Of a stretch of 7,783 nt of DNA, positions 1 to 6,058 are shown one piece after another. The notes beneath the pieces were generated by a model, which had not been told where the DNA came from, ran no database searches, and was given only the letters and a program-made list of their open reading frames with translations. How positions within the stretch are numbered: the first letter of the stretch is position 1; the number at the start of each line of letters is the position of its first letter. Source of the stretch: Sphingomonadales bacterium UBA1936 (GTDB lineage Bacteria > Pseudomonadota > Alphaproteobacteria > Sphingomonadales > Sphingomonadaceae); NCBI GenBank assembly GCA_002336985.1, contig DDFE01000055.1, positions 15,361-23,143 of the forward strand, in the 5' to 3' direction. The position numbers and the translations under genes are program-made.

Positions 1-2
1 TC

Positions 3-1292
3 GAAGCCGTCCTCGACGCCATCGTCGAACGCATCCCCGCGCCAAAGGGCGATCGCGATGCACCACTGAAGGCCATGCTCGTCGACAGCTGGTACGACCC
101 CTATCTCGGCGTCGTCATCCTCGTCCGCGTGATGGATGGCGTCATCAAGAAGGGCCAGCAGATCAAGTTCATGATCGCGGGTACCACGCACATCATCGAC
201 CGCGTCGGCTGCATGCGGCCCAAGATCGAGAATCTGCCCGAACTCGGCCCCGGCGAAATCGGGTTCATCACGGCACAGATCAAGGACGTGGCACAGGCCC
301 GTGTCGGCGACACCGTGACCGACGCGAAACGCCCCGCCGCAGCACCCCTCGCCGGCTTCAAGGAAGTCCAGCCGGTCGTCTTCTGCGGCCTGTTCCCGGT
401 CGACGCCAACGACTTCGACAAGCTGCGCGAATCGATCAGCAAGCTGCGCCTCAACGACGCGTCGTTCAGCTTCGAGATGGAAACCAGCGCCGCACTCGGC
501 TTTGGCTTCCGCTGCGGGTTCCTCGGCCTCCTCCACCTCGAAATCATCCAGGAACGCCTGACCCGGGAATACGACCTCGACCTCATCACGACCGCGCCCA
601 GCGTCGTGTACAAGGTGCACATCGCGCACAGCGACGAGGTGATGGAACTCCACAACCCCGCCGACATGCCAGAGGCGAACAAGATCGACTTCATCGAGGA
701 ACCCTGGATCGAGGCGACGATCTACGTCCCCGACGAATATCTCGGCTCGGTCCTGAAACTCTGCCAGGACCGCCGCGGCATCCAAAAGAACCTGACTTAC
801 GTCGGCGGCCGCGCACAGGTGACCTACGACCTGCCGCTCAACGAAGTCGTGTTCGACTTCTACGACCGGCTGAAATCCATGTCGAAGGGCTATGCGAGCT
901 TCGACTATCACCAGACCGGCCACCGCGAGGGCGACCTCGTCAAGATGGGCATTTTGGTGAACGAGGAACCGGTCGATGCGCTGAGCATGATCGTCCACCG
1001 CGGCACCGCCGAAATGCGCGGGCGCGGGATGGTCGAACGGCTGAAGGAACTCATCCCCCGCCACCTGTTCAAGATCCCCATCCAGGCAGCGATCGGCGGC
1101 AAGGTCATTGCCCGCGAAACCATCAGCGCGATGCGCAAGGACGTGACCGCGAAATGTTACGGCGGCGACGCGACCCGCAAGAAAAAGCTGCTAGAAAAGC
1201 AGAAGAAGGGCAAGGCGCGGATGCGGGAATATGGCTCGGTCAGCATCCCGCAGGAGGCGTTTATCGCGGCGCTGAGGATGGGGGAGGAGTGA
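3..1292 (+). CDS. lepA: Elongation factor 4 (LepA), 5'-truncated by window edge
   Basis: Translational GTPase that binds the ribosome and acts on stalled or mistranslocated elongation complexes and on initiation or assembly. It is cytoplasmic or membrane-associated. The window starts inside the gene; reading from base 3 gives 429 residues and a TGA stop at 1290-1292. Since LepA is about 600 residues, the N-terminal G domain with its nucleotide-binding motifs lies mostly outside. Visible in order are the end of the G domain (VERIPAPKGD), the domain II beta-barrel (LVDSWYDPYLGVV), domain III (PVVFCGLFPVDANDFDKL; GFGFRCGFLGLLHLEI), domain V (EPWIEATIYVPDEYLGSV) and the LepA-specific C-terminal domain, which ends in a Lys-rich stretch (RKKKLLEKQKKGKARMREYG) and SIPQEAFIAAL. 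The C-terminal domain is what separates LepA from EF-G. No frameshift is seen. The last codons (ATG GGG GAG GAG TGA) also supply the ribosome binding site of the next gene, which overlaps the stop. Identification is certain. Confidence 0.98.
   Translation, partial: EAVLDAIVERIPAPKGDRDAPLKAMLVDSWYDPYLGVVILVRVMDGVIKKGQQIKFMIAGTTHIIDRVGCMRPKIENLPELGPGEIGFITAQIKDVAQARVGDTVTDAKRPAAAPLAGFKEVQPVVFCGLFPVDANDFDKLRESISKLRLNDASFSFEMETSAALGFGFRCGFLGLLHLEIIQERLTREYDLDLITTAPSVVYKVHIAHSDEVMELHNPADMPEANKIDFIEEPWIEATIYVPDEYLGSVLKLCQDRRGIQKNLTYVGGRAQVTYDLPLNEVVFDFYDRLKSMSKGYASFDYHQTGHREGDLVKMGILVNEEPVDALSMIVHRGTAEMRGRGMVERLKELIPRHLFKIPIQAAIGGKVIARETISAMRKDVTAKCYGGDATRKKKLLEKQKKGKARMREYGSVSIPQEAFIAALRMGEE
1276..1285 (+). 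repeat. Left copy of a 10-base inverted repeat bracketing the island
   Basis: GGATGGGGGA lies in the last codons of lepA. Its exact reverse complement is at 3941-3950, in the last codons of the helix-turn-helix gene. The pair encloses the whole restriction-modification island. Both copies encode Met-Gly-acidic near a C-terminus, so chance in G-rich code is possible. Confidence 0.4.
1283..1289 (+). promoter_or_regulatory. Ribosome binding site of the endonuclease gene, inside lepA
   Basis: A purine-rich GGAGGAG lies in the last sense codons of lepA, with its GGAGG core four bases before the ATG at 1292. This site, plus the TGATG stop/start overlap, selects the 1292 start over an in-frame extension back to 1154 that would run through lepA. 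It suggests translational coupling to lepA. Confidence 0.7.
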
Positions 1293-2110
1293 TGGCTCGC
1301 CTACGTGTAACGCCGGACGCAGATCTTCCACCAGCGAAGTATGATCGCATAATGATTGCGCTCTTTAGGAAATTAACGAAAAACTACGAATTAGAGACAC
1401 TGCCTGACCAAATGCCTTTTGATCAGGATGATGTATACGAAGCAATGGTAGCCGCCGTTCATGATGGTTGGATCGACAAGCCAGTAAAGAACGTGCCGGA
1501 TATAAAATATCGCTTCGATGCACGGCAAAATCTACCAGATGAATGCGAACAAGGCGGGCCGTGGACTTGGCTGCAGAATGGCAAGGGGCGTTACAGACTG
1601 CAACGCACCCGAAGGAAAAACATAATTGTTTTGCCGGATGATTTGCAATCCGCGGCACCGCTGGTTGAATCGGAGGTGGATCAAACTCCACCCTTTGTAG
1701 CGAGGTTACTCGGCGACGACGAGCAGGCGGTATTCACGCGAGTACGAAACTGCGGGCTCATTTCCAAGTTTCTAGGCTTTAATGCATGGGCCATCCAAGG
1801 TCATCACCGCACCACTGTAAATTATGGCCAAATCGAAGTGGATGAGGTGCAAGCAGGCATCGACAGCGAAATACGCGTGATAGTTCCGATCTCGGGAAAG
1901 GGCGGACAAGACAAGCTGTCTTGGTCGCAAGCCTTAAACTTAAACACCTACGGTGCCGAAAAGCCTCTTGTTAGCGGTCTAAAGACACGCAGCATTGGGT
2001 TATGGCGAGATCGAGAATCAATAATTTGGATGGTCGAATTTTCTTCTCATACGGATATCGATCAGATTGAGATCGTTAACGTCCGCCGATTCCGGCTACT
2101 CTTCGAGTAG
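1292..2110 (+). CDS. Predicted type II restriction endonuclease (PD-(D/E)XK-like), partner of the dcm/vsr genes
   Basis: A 272-residue protein, inferred to cut unmethylated DNA at the site modified by the adjacent methyltransferase. Seen: residues 144-179 (EQAVFTRVRN...HHRTTVNYGQ) lead into IEVDEVQAGID (181-191), then a beta-strand and ISGKGGQDKLSWSQ (200-213). From memory, this matches endonucleases found beside Dcm-type methyltransferases, where an (I/V)ExDE(I/L) strand is followed by a hydrophobic strand and a Q-x-K-G-G-x-D-(K/R) motif. On that model E182, D184, E185, D191 and K203 are candidate catalytic residues. Here S201 stands where I remember Gln in relatives, so the motif reads SxK. 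The start at 1292 overlaps the lepA stop and has a strong ribosome binding site; no separate promoter is evident. The 3' end overlaps the dcm 3' end on the other strand by 35 bp. Base composition is the most AT-rich of the window (24/60 G+C in 1321-1380), pointing to transfer. Function is inferred from motif and context; specificity is unknown. It could also be an inactive relic. Confidence 0.72.
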   Translation: MARLRVTPDADLPPAKYDRIMIALFRKLTKNYELETLPDQMPFDQDDVYEAMVAAVHDGWIDKPVKNVPDIKYRFDARQNLPDECEQGGPWTWLQNGKGRYRLQRTRRKNIIVLPDDLQSAAPLVESEVDQTPPFVARLLGDDEQAVFTRVRNCGLISKFLGFNAWAIQGHHRTTVNYGQIEVDEVQAGIDSEIRVIVPISGKGGQDKLSWSQALNLNTYGAEKPLVSGLKTRSIGLWRDRESIIWMVEFSSHTDIDQIEIVNVRRFRLLFE

Positions 2111-3416
2111 TGTCTTCGATTTCCCATTGCCGACGCTTGGTCGCACCGCTTTTGCGATCCCGCTTGGAGGGCATGGCTTCGATCCCAAAAAACTCCGCTG
2201 CTTGAGTCAGATTCATTCGTAGAAGCGCCGCGTCGCCTAAGCCGACTGTCTCGAAAGGCCGTTCGGGAGTTATATTCAACGATGACATGACGCGTTCCGC
2301 TACCGCGCGCGCTAATGGTGGCGGCACCGAATTACCGATTTGCCGTGCTCCATGCCATTTCGTTTCATTGAATCGGAACCAGTCGGGATAGCCGTGTAGT
2401 CGCGCCATTTCACGAACGGTGACGCATCGGGCATAATTGTAATGGATCGGGCGGGGACTGGTGAAAGCACCCCGAGCGCCGTCCGTTCCGGCACGAAGCG
2501 TGTTGCTAACCCCATCGGCCGCAAGCTTGTAAAAGCGCGAAACGGGTTCGGTATCGCCGCCTTGTGTCGATGCAAATCGACGTTGTGAGATTTCGGTGTG
2601 CGACGTTCTCGCGCTGGAAGTGAGCAGCGACGGATCCCAATTTCGAACATAGCCATAGTGCCAGGCTTCGTTGGTCAAACAGCGCAGCTCGCTCGCGTAC
2701 GGGCTCGGCGAGCCCCAAGCATCGGGCCTGACCTCGTCGGTTTGGTTCAGAACTTCGAAGAGTTCTGCATCCGGCAAATCCGAAAGCGCATCGAAGGCCG
2801 ACGGTCCCGTAGGGAGGGATGAGGACGCCTTTCCGCGCCCGTCAGCGGCCTTGGTCGATTGCCGGGGATAGCCCGGCAATTTTTTCGGACGCCTCGCACC
2901 ATACAGAAACAAACGCTCGCGATGCTGAGGGACGCCGAAATTTGCGGCGTCGAGAACGCGCCAAGGCGAAAGCACATCGTAACCGAGTTCGTCGGCCGTC
3001 TCGACAATCTCATCCAAAAACTTTCGATGCTGGCCGAGCGTTAGACCTTTTACGTTTTCGAACACGAAGTAGCTGGCTTCGAGTTCGGAAACGATACGCA
3101 GGAAGTCTCTCACAAGCGAGTTTCGCGGATCGTCGAGCGCCCGCTGCCCGATCATGGAAAATCCCTGACAGGGCGCGCCACCGAAGACGACATCGACGCG
3201 ACGCTTTCCGATCCCGGCGGCGACGCGGATTTCGCTTCCGGTTAGGCCTACGACCGAACGCGGCATTACAGCGCAATGCGGAAAATTGAACTTATGAACG
3301 GCGCAATGAACCGGGTCGATTTCGACTGCCGCGACGATGTCGAAGCCCGCTTGCTCGAAGCCGAGACTCATGCCCCCGGCGCCCGCGAAAAGATCGATTC
3401 CGATGGGTCTGGTCAT
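2076..3416 (-). CDS. dcm: DNA (cytosine-5)-methyltransferase
   Basis: Transfers a methyl group from S-adenosylmethionine to C5 of cytosine in a specific target; the protecting half of the restriction-modification pair. The 446-residue product has the C5 motifs in order: motif I DLFAGAGGMSLGFEQAGF (8-25, AdoMet binding), motif IV GGAPCQGFS (79-87) with nucleophile Cys83, motif VI ENV (120-122), motif VIII QHRER (164-168), motif IX near 330-342 (TVREMARLHGYPDW) and motif X RQIGNSVPPPLARAV (358-372). The target-recognition region lies roughly at 176-320. About 75 residues follow motif X, including LTQAAEFFGI and a basic KRDRKSGATKRR stretch, an unusual tail compared with minimal enzymes. The ATG at 3416 is preceded by TGAGG (3426-3422) at good spacing. 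It lies 30 bp downstream of vsr on the same strand, so the two are probably cotranscribed. Its last codons overlap the endonuclease gene tail to tail. Motifs look intact. The symbol follows common usage; the target sequence need not be that of E. coli Dcm. Confidence 0.95.
   Translation of the reverse strand: MTRPIGIDLFAGAGGMSLGFEQAGFDIVAAVEIDPVHCAVHKFNFPHCAVMPRSVVGLTGSEIRVAAGIGKRRVDVVFGGAPCQGFSMIGQRALDDPRNSLVRDFLRIVSELEASYFVFENVKGLTLGQHRKFLDEIVETADELGYDVLSPWRVLDAANFGVPQHRERLFLYGARRPKKLPGYPRQSTKAADGRGKASSSLPTGPSAFDALSDLPDAELFEVLNQTDEVRPDAWGSPSPYASELRCLTNEAWHYGYVRNWDPSLLTSSARTSHTEISQRRFASTQGGDTEPVSRFYKLAADGVSNTLRAGTDGARGAFTSPRPIHYNYARCVTVREMARLHGYPDWFRFNETKWHGARQIGNSVPPPLARAVAERVMSSLNITPERPFETVGLGDAALLRMNLTQAAEFFGIEAMPSKRDRKSGATKRRQWEIEDTTRRVAGIGGR
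2858..2885 (+). terminator. Intrinsic-terminator-like hairpin inside dcm, acting on the antisense strand
   Basis: On the plus strand, ATTGCCGGG (2858-2866) and CCCGGCAAT (2872-2880) form a perfect 9-bp stem with a 5-base loop, followed directly by a run of six T (2880-2885). This is the standard layout of a Rho-independent terminator for rightward transcripts. It lies about 750 bases past the endonuclease stop codon, antisense to dcm. In the dcm sense direction the A-run precedes the hairpin, so it should not stop dcm transcription. The dcm codons here read KKLPGYPRQ, so the hairpin may be a coding coincidence. The structure is seen directly; its function is inferred. Confidence 0.5.
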
Positions 3417-3421
3417 GCGAT

Positions 3422-3426
3422 CCTCA
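3422..3426 (-). promoter_or_regulatory. Ribosome binding site of dcm
   Basis: On the minus strand TGAGG lies in the 30-bp gap after vsr, five bases before the ATG at 3416. It supports this start and independent translation of the second cistron. Confidence 0.6.
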
Positions 3427-3446
3427 ATACCATGTTCACGATCCGT

Positions 3447-3890
3447 TTACCGCGAGTTTGGTCCATTGTCGATCGGATTTTCCGAGCCGGTGACGATTTT
3501 TTCGAGTTGTTGCGTCAAAGACTCAATCTCTTTTGTCTCGCACTGCCATATTTCGTGAACCGTCCAACCGGCGCGTTCCAACGCATCTCGCTTTTCGGCA
3601 TCTCTTTCCTTGTTGCGTCTCAATTTCGGCAGCCAGTATTCCGGCCGACTTTTCGGCGGACGGCCCTTCGAGCATTCGTGCGCGTGCCAAAAACATCCGT
3701 GCACAAAAATTGCAGTTTTCAGGCGCGGAAGAACGATATCCGGCGTTCCGGGCAGGTCTTTGCGATGTAGCCTAAATCGATAGCCTTTTTTGTGAAGCCA
3801 CCGCCGAACGGTCATTTCGGGCGAAGTATTCTTCGGTCCGATCCGCGACATAAGTGCGCTACGGCTTTCAGGGGATCGGTTATCCGTCAC
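3447..3890 (-). CDS. vsr: Very short patch repair endonuclease (Vsr)
   Basis: Nicks DNA 5' of the T in T:G mismatches made when 5-methylcytosine deaminates, starting short-patch repair back to C:G. The 147-residue product, started at the GTG at 3890, falls into exact register with E. coli Vsr numbering as I remember it: catalytic D51 (PGTPDIV), H64 and H69 in FVHGCFWHAHEC; zinc ligands C66, H71, C73 and C117; and the aromatic wedge F67, W68 and W86. All are present. T63 of E. coli is V63 here, tolerable because the backbone carbonyl binds the metal there. An in-frame ATG at 3851 (codon 14) is an alternative start and would still keep D51 onward; no strong ribosome binding site precedes the GTG. 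The gene lies 40 bp downstream of the helix-turn-helix gene and 30 bp upstream of dcm, all on the minus strand. Here vsr comes first, unlike E. coli, where it follows and overlaps dcm. One 60-base line (3661-3720) has 31/60 G+C, below the flanking genes. Confidence 0.96.
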   Translation of the reverse strand: MTDNRSPESRSALMSRIGPKNTSPEMTVRRWLHKKGYRFRLHRKDLPGTPDIVLPRLKTAIFVHGCFWHAHECSKGRPPKSRPEYWLPKLRRNKERDAEKRDALERAGWTVHEIWQCETKEIESLTQQLEKIVTGSENPIDNGPNSR

Positions 3891-3895
3891 GTCGT

Positions 3896-3925
3896 CTTAA
3901 ATGCCGCGCGATCCGGATTGTTCAA
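3896..3925 (-). promoter_or_regulatory. Possible promoter of vsr-dcm
   Basis: Minus-strand TTGAAC (3925-3920) could be a -35 box. AT-rich ATTTAAG (3902-3896) downstream could hold the -10 box, read as TTTAAG (3901-3896) with a long 18-19 bp spacer. This is the only AT-rich patch in the 40-bp gap before vsr. A start site from it would fall at or just inside the GTG, giving a nearly leaderless mRNA, or a normal leader if the ATG at 3851 is used. It is a weak match, offered because no better site is visible. Confidence 0.3.
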
Positions 3926-3930
3926 ACCCC

Positions 3931-4839
3931 TCACCCCACATCCCCCATCCCCACCAGCATCTCCGACGCCGCTTCCCCATTCTCGCCCAGCGGTATTGCC
4001 ATCGTCACGATCATGTCGGGGCGGTTCTGGTTGATGGGCGTGTCTTCGTAACCCTTATACGCGGGTACCTTGTCGAAAGCCGACCAGTCGGTGGGGCCGG
4101 TCAGCAGTTCCCATGCGGCGCGCAGGGCGGGGTCGTGGGCGATGCTGCGTTTGAAATGGCTGCGGATCGCGTTGAACCTGGTGTTCAGTGACTCGGTCGT
4201 GCGTGCGCTTTTCGCGCGGTTCTTCGCCTCCTGTTCCGCATACCATTCCTTCCGCCATTCTTCCTTCAGCCGCTTGAGGGCGATGGGGCTCGACGCGACG
4301 TGCATCAGGCCGCCGGAAACGCCGAATTTGTCGGGCATATAGTGCGCCGCGATCCACATCTGTGCGCGGGTGTTGAACACGCGGCGTTCGGCGACCAGCT
4401 CGCCGTCCTTGTAGATGCGTTCGGGAATGCCCTCGATTGCGTGCTCGACCAGCACGTCGCGCACGCGCCGGGCGCCGCGTTCGACCGCGCGCTCCCATGC
4501 CTGCGCAAAGCTGTCCGCGCCGGGGGAATTTCTCAAGTGATAGATCGCATGGTCGGAACAGCCGATCGCGCGGCAGGCGGCCTGGACGCTGCCGGTGAGC
4601 GCGAGATATTTGATGAACAGCCGCTGGCGTTTCGGGGTCAGGCCGTTGCTGCGCGCACGGCGCGGGACGGGTTCGAACTCCAGGTCGGGGGGCAGGCGGT
4701 CATCCATGTCGGCGGCGACCGGCGGCGGTGTGTCCGCGAGGATCACCTCCGGCAGCAGGATTTCGGCTTTCGGCGCGGCGCGGGTACCGGTGCCGGGGCG
4801 GCGGGGGCGCTTTGCGGGTGGCTTTGGCGTGTCGGGCAT
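3931..4839 (-). CDS. Helix-turn-helix protein resembling phage terminase small subunits, function unknown
   Basis: A 302-residue protein whose role I do not know. The N-terminal 66 residues are Pro/Arg/Ala-rich and probably disordered. Residues 68-105 (LTPKRQRLFIKYLALTGSV, then QAACRAIGCSDHAIYHLRN) form a helix-turn-helix of the kind seen in terminase small subunits and related DNA-binding proteins, continued by a helical segment (FAQAWERAVERGARRVRDVL, 111-130). Residues 140-160 (ERIYKDGELVAERRVFNTRA) look like a beta-hairpin. A basic, charged helix spans about 186-230 (LKRLKEEWRKEWYAEQEAKN onward). No large subunit, portal or other phage gene is nearby, so a cellular DNA-binding role is as likely as a phage remnant. 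The start at 4839 has GGAG eight bases upstream (4851-4848). An open frame continues upstream to 5526, but that part is antisense to the oxygenase gene and is spurious. It lies 62 bp downstream of the oxygenase gene on the same strand, likely an operon. I recall similar proteins in sphingomonads; I could not check this. Confidence 0.75.
   Translation of the reverse strand: MPDTPKPPAKRPRRPGTGTRAAPKAEILLPEVILADTPPPVAADMDDRLPPDLEFEPVPRRARSNGLTPKRQRLFIKYLALTGSVQAACRAIGCSDHAIYHLRNSPGADSFAQAWERAVERGARRVRDVLVEHAIEGIPERIYKDGELVAERRVFNTRAQMWIAAHYMPDKFGVSGGLMHVASSPIALKRLKEEWRKEWYAEQEAKNRAKSARTTESLNTRFNAIRSHFKRSIAHDPALRAAWELLTGPTDWSAFDKVPAYKGYEDTPINQNRPDMIVTMAIPLGENGEAASEMLVGMGDVG
3941..3950 (-). repeat. 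Right copy of the 10-base inverted repeat bracketing the island
   Basis: Reverse complement (TCCCCCATCC on the plus strand) of the sequence at 1276-1285. It sits 8-17 bases inside the 3' end of the helix-turn-helix gene, about 50 bases beyond the vsr start. Confidence 0.4.
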
Positions 4840-4901
4840 CCGGGCGGCTCCATGAAGACGAGTCGCTGTCGATAACCAGATAGGTTCGTGTAGGACAGGG
4901 G

Positions 4902-6047
4902 TTAGCGATCGACCTCTAGCACGCCGCCTGCCGCCAGCCGGTCGACCAGTGCGACCGCGACATCCGGTGTGAGGCCGGGCAGGTCGGCGACGCGGAAAGC
5001 GCTGGTGCTGGCGATATGGGCGAGGGCTTCGTGTGCGGCGGCGTTGACGAACACATGCCCGCCGGGGAGCGCGACGTCGATCACGTTTCCGCGCGGCAGC
5101 AGGTGGAGCAGCGCGAGCGGGGTGTGGCGGACGCGGGTGTCGGGGGTGATCGCGGCGGGGGCGAGTTTGGGCAGGGCGGGCAGGCTGCCGACGAAACGTG
5201 AGCGGCGTTTCTCCTCCGCGTCCGGCAGGAAGTGCGGCGTGCGCCATTGTTCGGCCAGCACCGCGAGTGCGCCGCCCAGACTCCCGTCGGCGATGGCGGG
5301 CGCCGTCGTGCGCAGGCGCCGGTCGAGGTCCGACGCATGGTCGATCGCGGCGATCAGCGCGGTACGGTGCGTCACCGGCGTGAAGGTGAAGGTGATGTGC
5401 AGGCATGTGCCGCTCGATTCGACGCTGTGCGGGGTGCCGCGGGGCACGTAGATCAGGTCGCCGGGCGACAGGTCCACGGTGCGGTGGTTGGGCATGACCG
5501 TCGGGCCGGCGGCGGCATCCTTCCACACATTGTTCAGGCCCGGCAGGTCGGTGGAGACGAACCAGCGCTTGGTGCCCGCCAGCTGTACGACGACGATGTC
5601 GTTGTCGTCGTAATGGATTTTCGCCCGCGCCCGGTCGATGCTCCAGAACAAGGATGCGTCGACGGGGACCGTGAACACCGCCTCCAGCGCGCGGGCCATG
5701 CGGGCGGCCGTTGGGGACAGCGCGAGCAGGTCGGGCACGCGGACGGTGTGGCCGCGGGCGTGGTAGGTGGCGATGAGTTCCGCGAAAGCCTGTGGGCTGT
5801 CGATGTTTTCGGGAGCGGGGATATCGCCGGTGGGCGCGACGGCGTGGCTGTCCAGCTTGCCCGCGTGGGTCGCGTATCCGGAAAGGACGGTCGCGGCGGG
5901 ATCGCTGCCCATCAGGGCGGTGCGGGTGTCCACAGGATGGCCGGTGATGTCGAAGTTCCGGCTGGCGCCGACGCTCTCGCGGAACTGCGCGAGCGGCACG
6001 GGGGAGAGCAGGCTCTCGACCAGGGCTGTTGCTTCGCGCGGGGTCAT
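4902..6047 (-). CDS. JmjC/cupin-fold Fe(II) 2-oxoglutarate-dependent oxygenase, ribosomal-oxygenase-like (Cupin_4)
   Basis: Predicted Fe(II)/2-oxoglutarate oxygenase that hydroxylates a protein or peptide side chain in the cytoplasm. Counted from the ATG at 6047 (381 residues), the facial triad is H145-x-D147 (AKIHYDDNDIVVVQLAGTKR) and H207 (GDLIYVPRGTPHSVES). The HxD followed by a Q-x-x-G-x-K/R-x-W segment is typical of the YcfD/NO66/MINA53 branch. A C-terminal segment (LTPDVAVALVDRLAAGGVLE) looks like the winged-helix end that follows the cupin in that family. No signal peptide or membrane segment is seen. An in-frame GTG at 6086 would add 13 residues, but AAGG just before the ATG favours 6047. 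The gene is transcribed away from polA and leads into the helix-turn-helix gene 62 bp downstream. Substrate unknown: YcfD acts on ribosomal protein L16, but the identity here is too uncertain to transfer that. Confidence 0.85.
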   Translation of the reverse strand: MTPREATALVESLLSPVPLAQFRESVGASRNFDITGHPVDTRTALMGSDPAATVLSGYATHAGKLDSHAVAPTGDIPAPENIDSPQAFAELIATYHARGHTVRVPDLLALSPTAARMARALEAVFTVPVDASLFWSIDRARAKIHYDDNDIVVVQLAGTKRWFVSTDLPGLNNVWKDAAAGPTVMPNHRTVDLSPGDLIYVPRGTPHSVESSGTCLHITFTFTPVTHRTALIAAIDHASDLDRRLRTTAPAIADGSLGGALAVLAEQWRTPHFLPDAEEKRRSRFVGSLPALPKLAPAAITPDTRVRHTPLALLHLLPRGNVIDVALPGGHVFVNAAAHEALAHIASTSAFRVADLPGLTPDVAVALVDRLAAGGVLEVDR

Positions 6048-6058
6048 TGTGCCTTGCG

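Noticed and set aside
1154..1291. Upstream extension of the endonuclease gene into lepA
   Set aside because: This part is a frame-shifted reading of conserved lepA sequence; the ATG at 1292 has a strong ribosome binding site.
2050..2115. Terminator hairpin at the endonuclease/dcm convergence
   Set aside because: Only a weak 5-bp pairing (CGATC/GATCG) without a T-run is visible.
2598..3289. Several small rightward frames of 60-160 codons opposite dcm
   Set aside because: No family motifs, no ribosome binding sites of note, and the dcm motifs on the other strand account for the sequence. No controller protein was found among them.
1293..3930. Target-site direct duplication or mobile-element ends at the island borders
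   Set aside because: I looked for matching direct repeats near 1250-1310 and 3880-3960 and found none of convincing length; no transposase or integrase is present.
4840..5526. Upstream extension of the helix-turn-helix protein to 531 residues
   Set aside because: The added part is an Arg/Pro/Ala-rich out-of-frame reading of the oxygenase gene. A good ribosome binding site supports the start at 4839.
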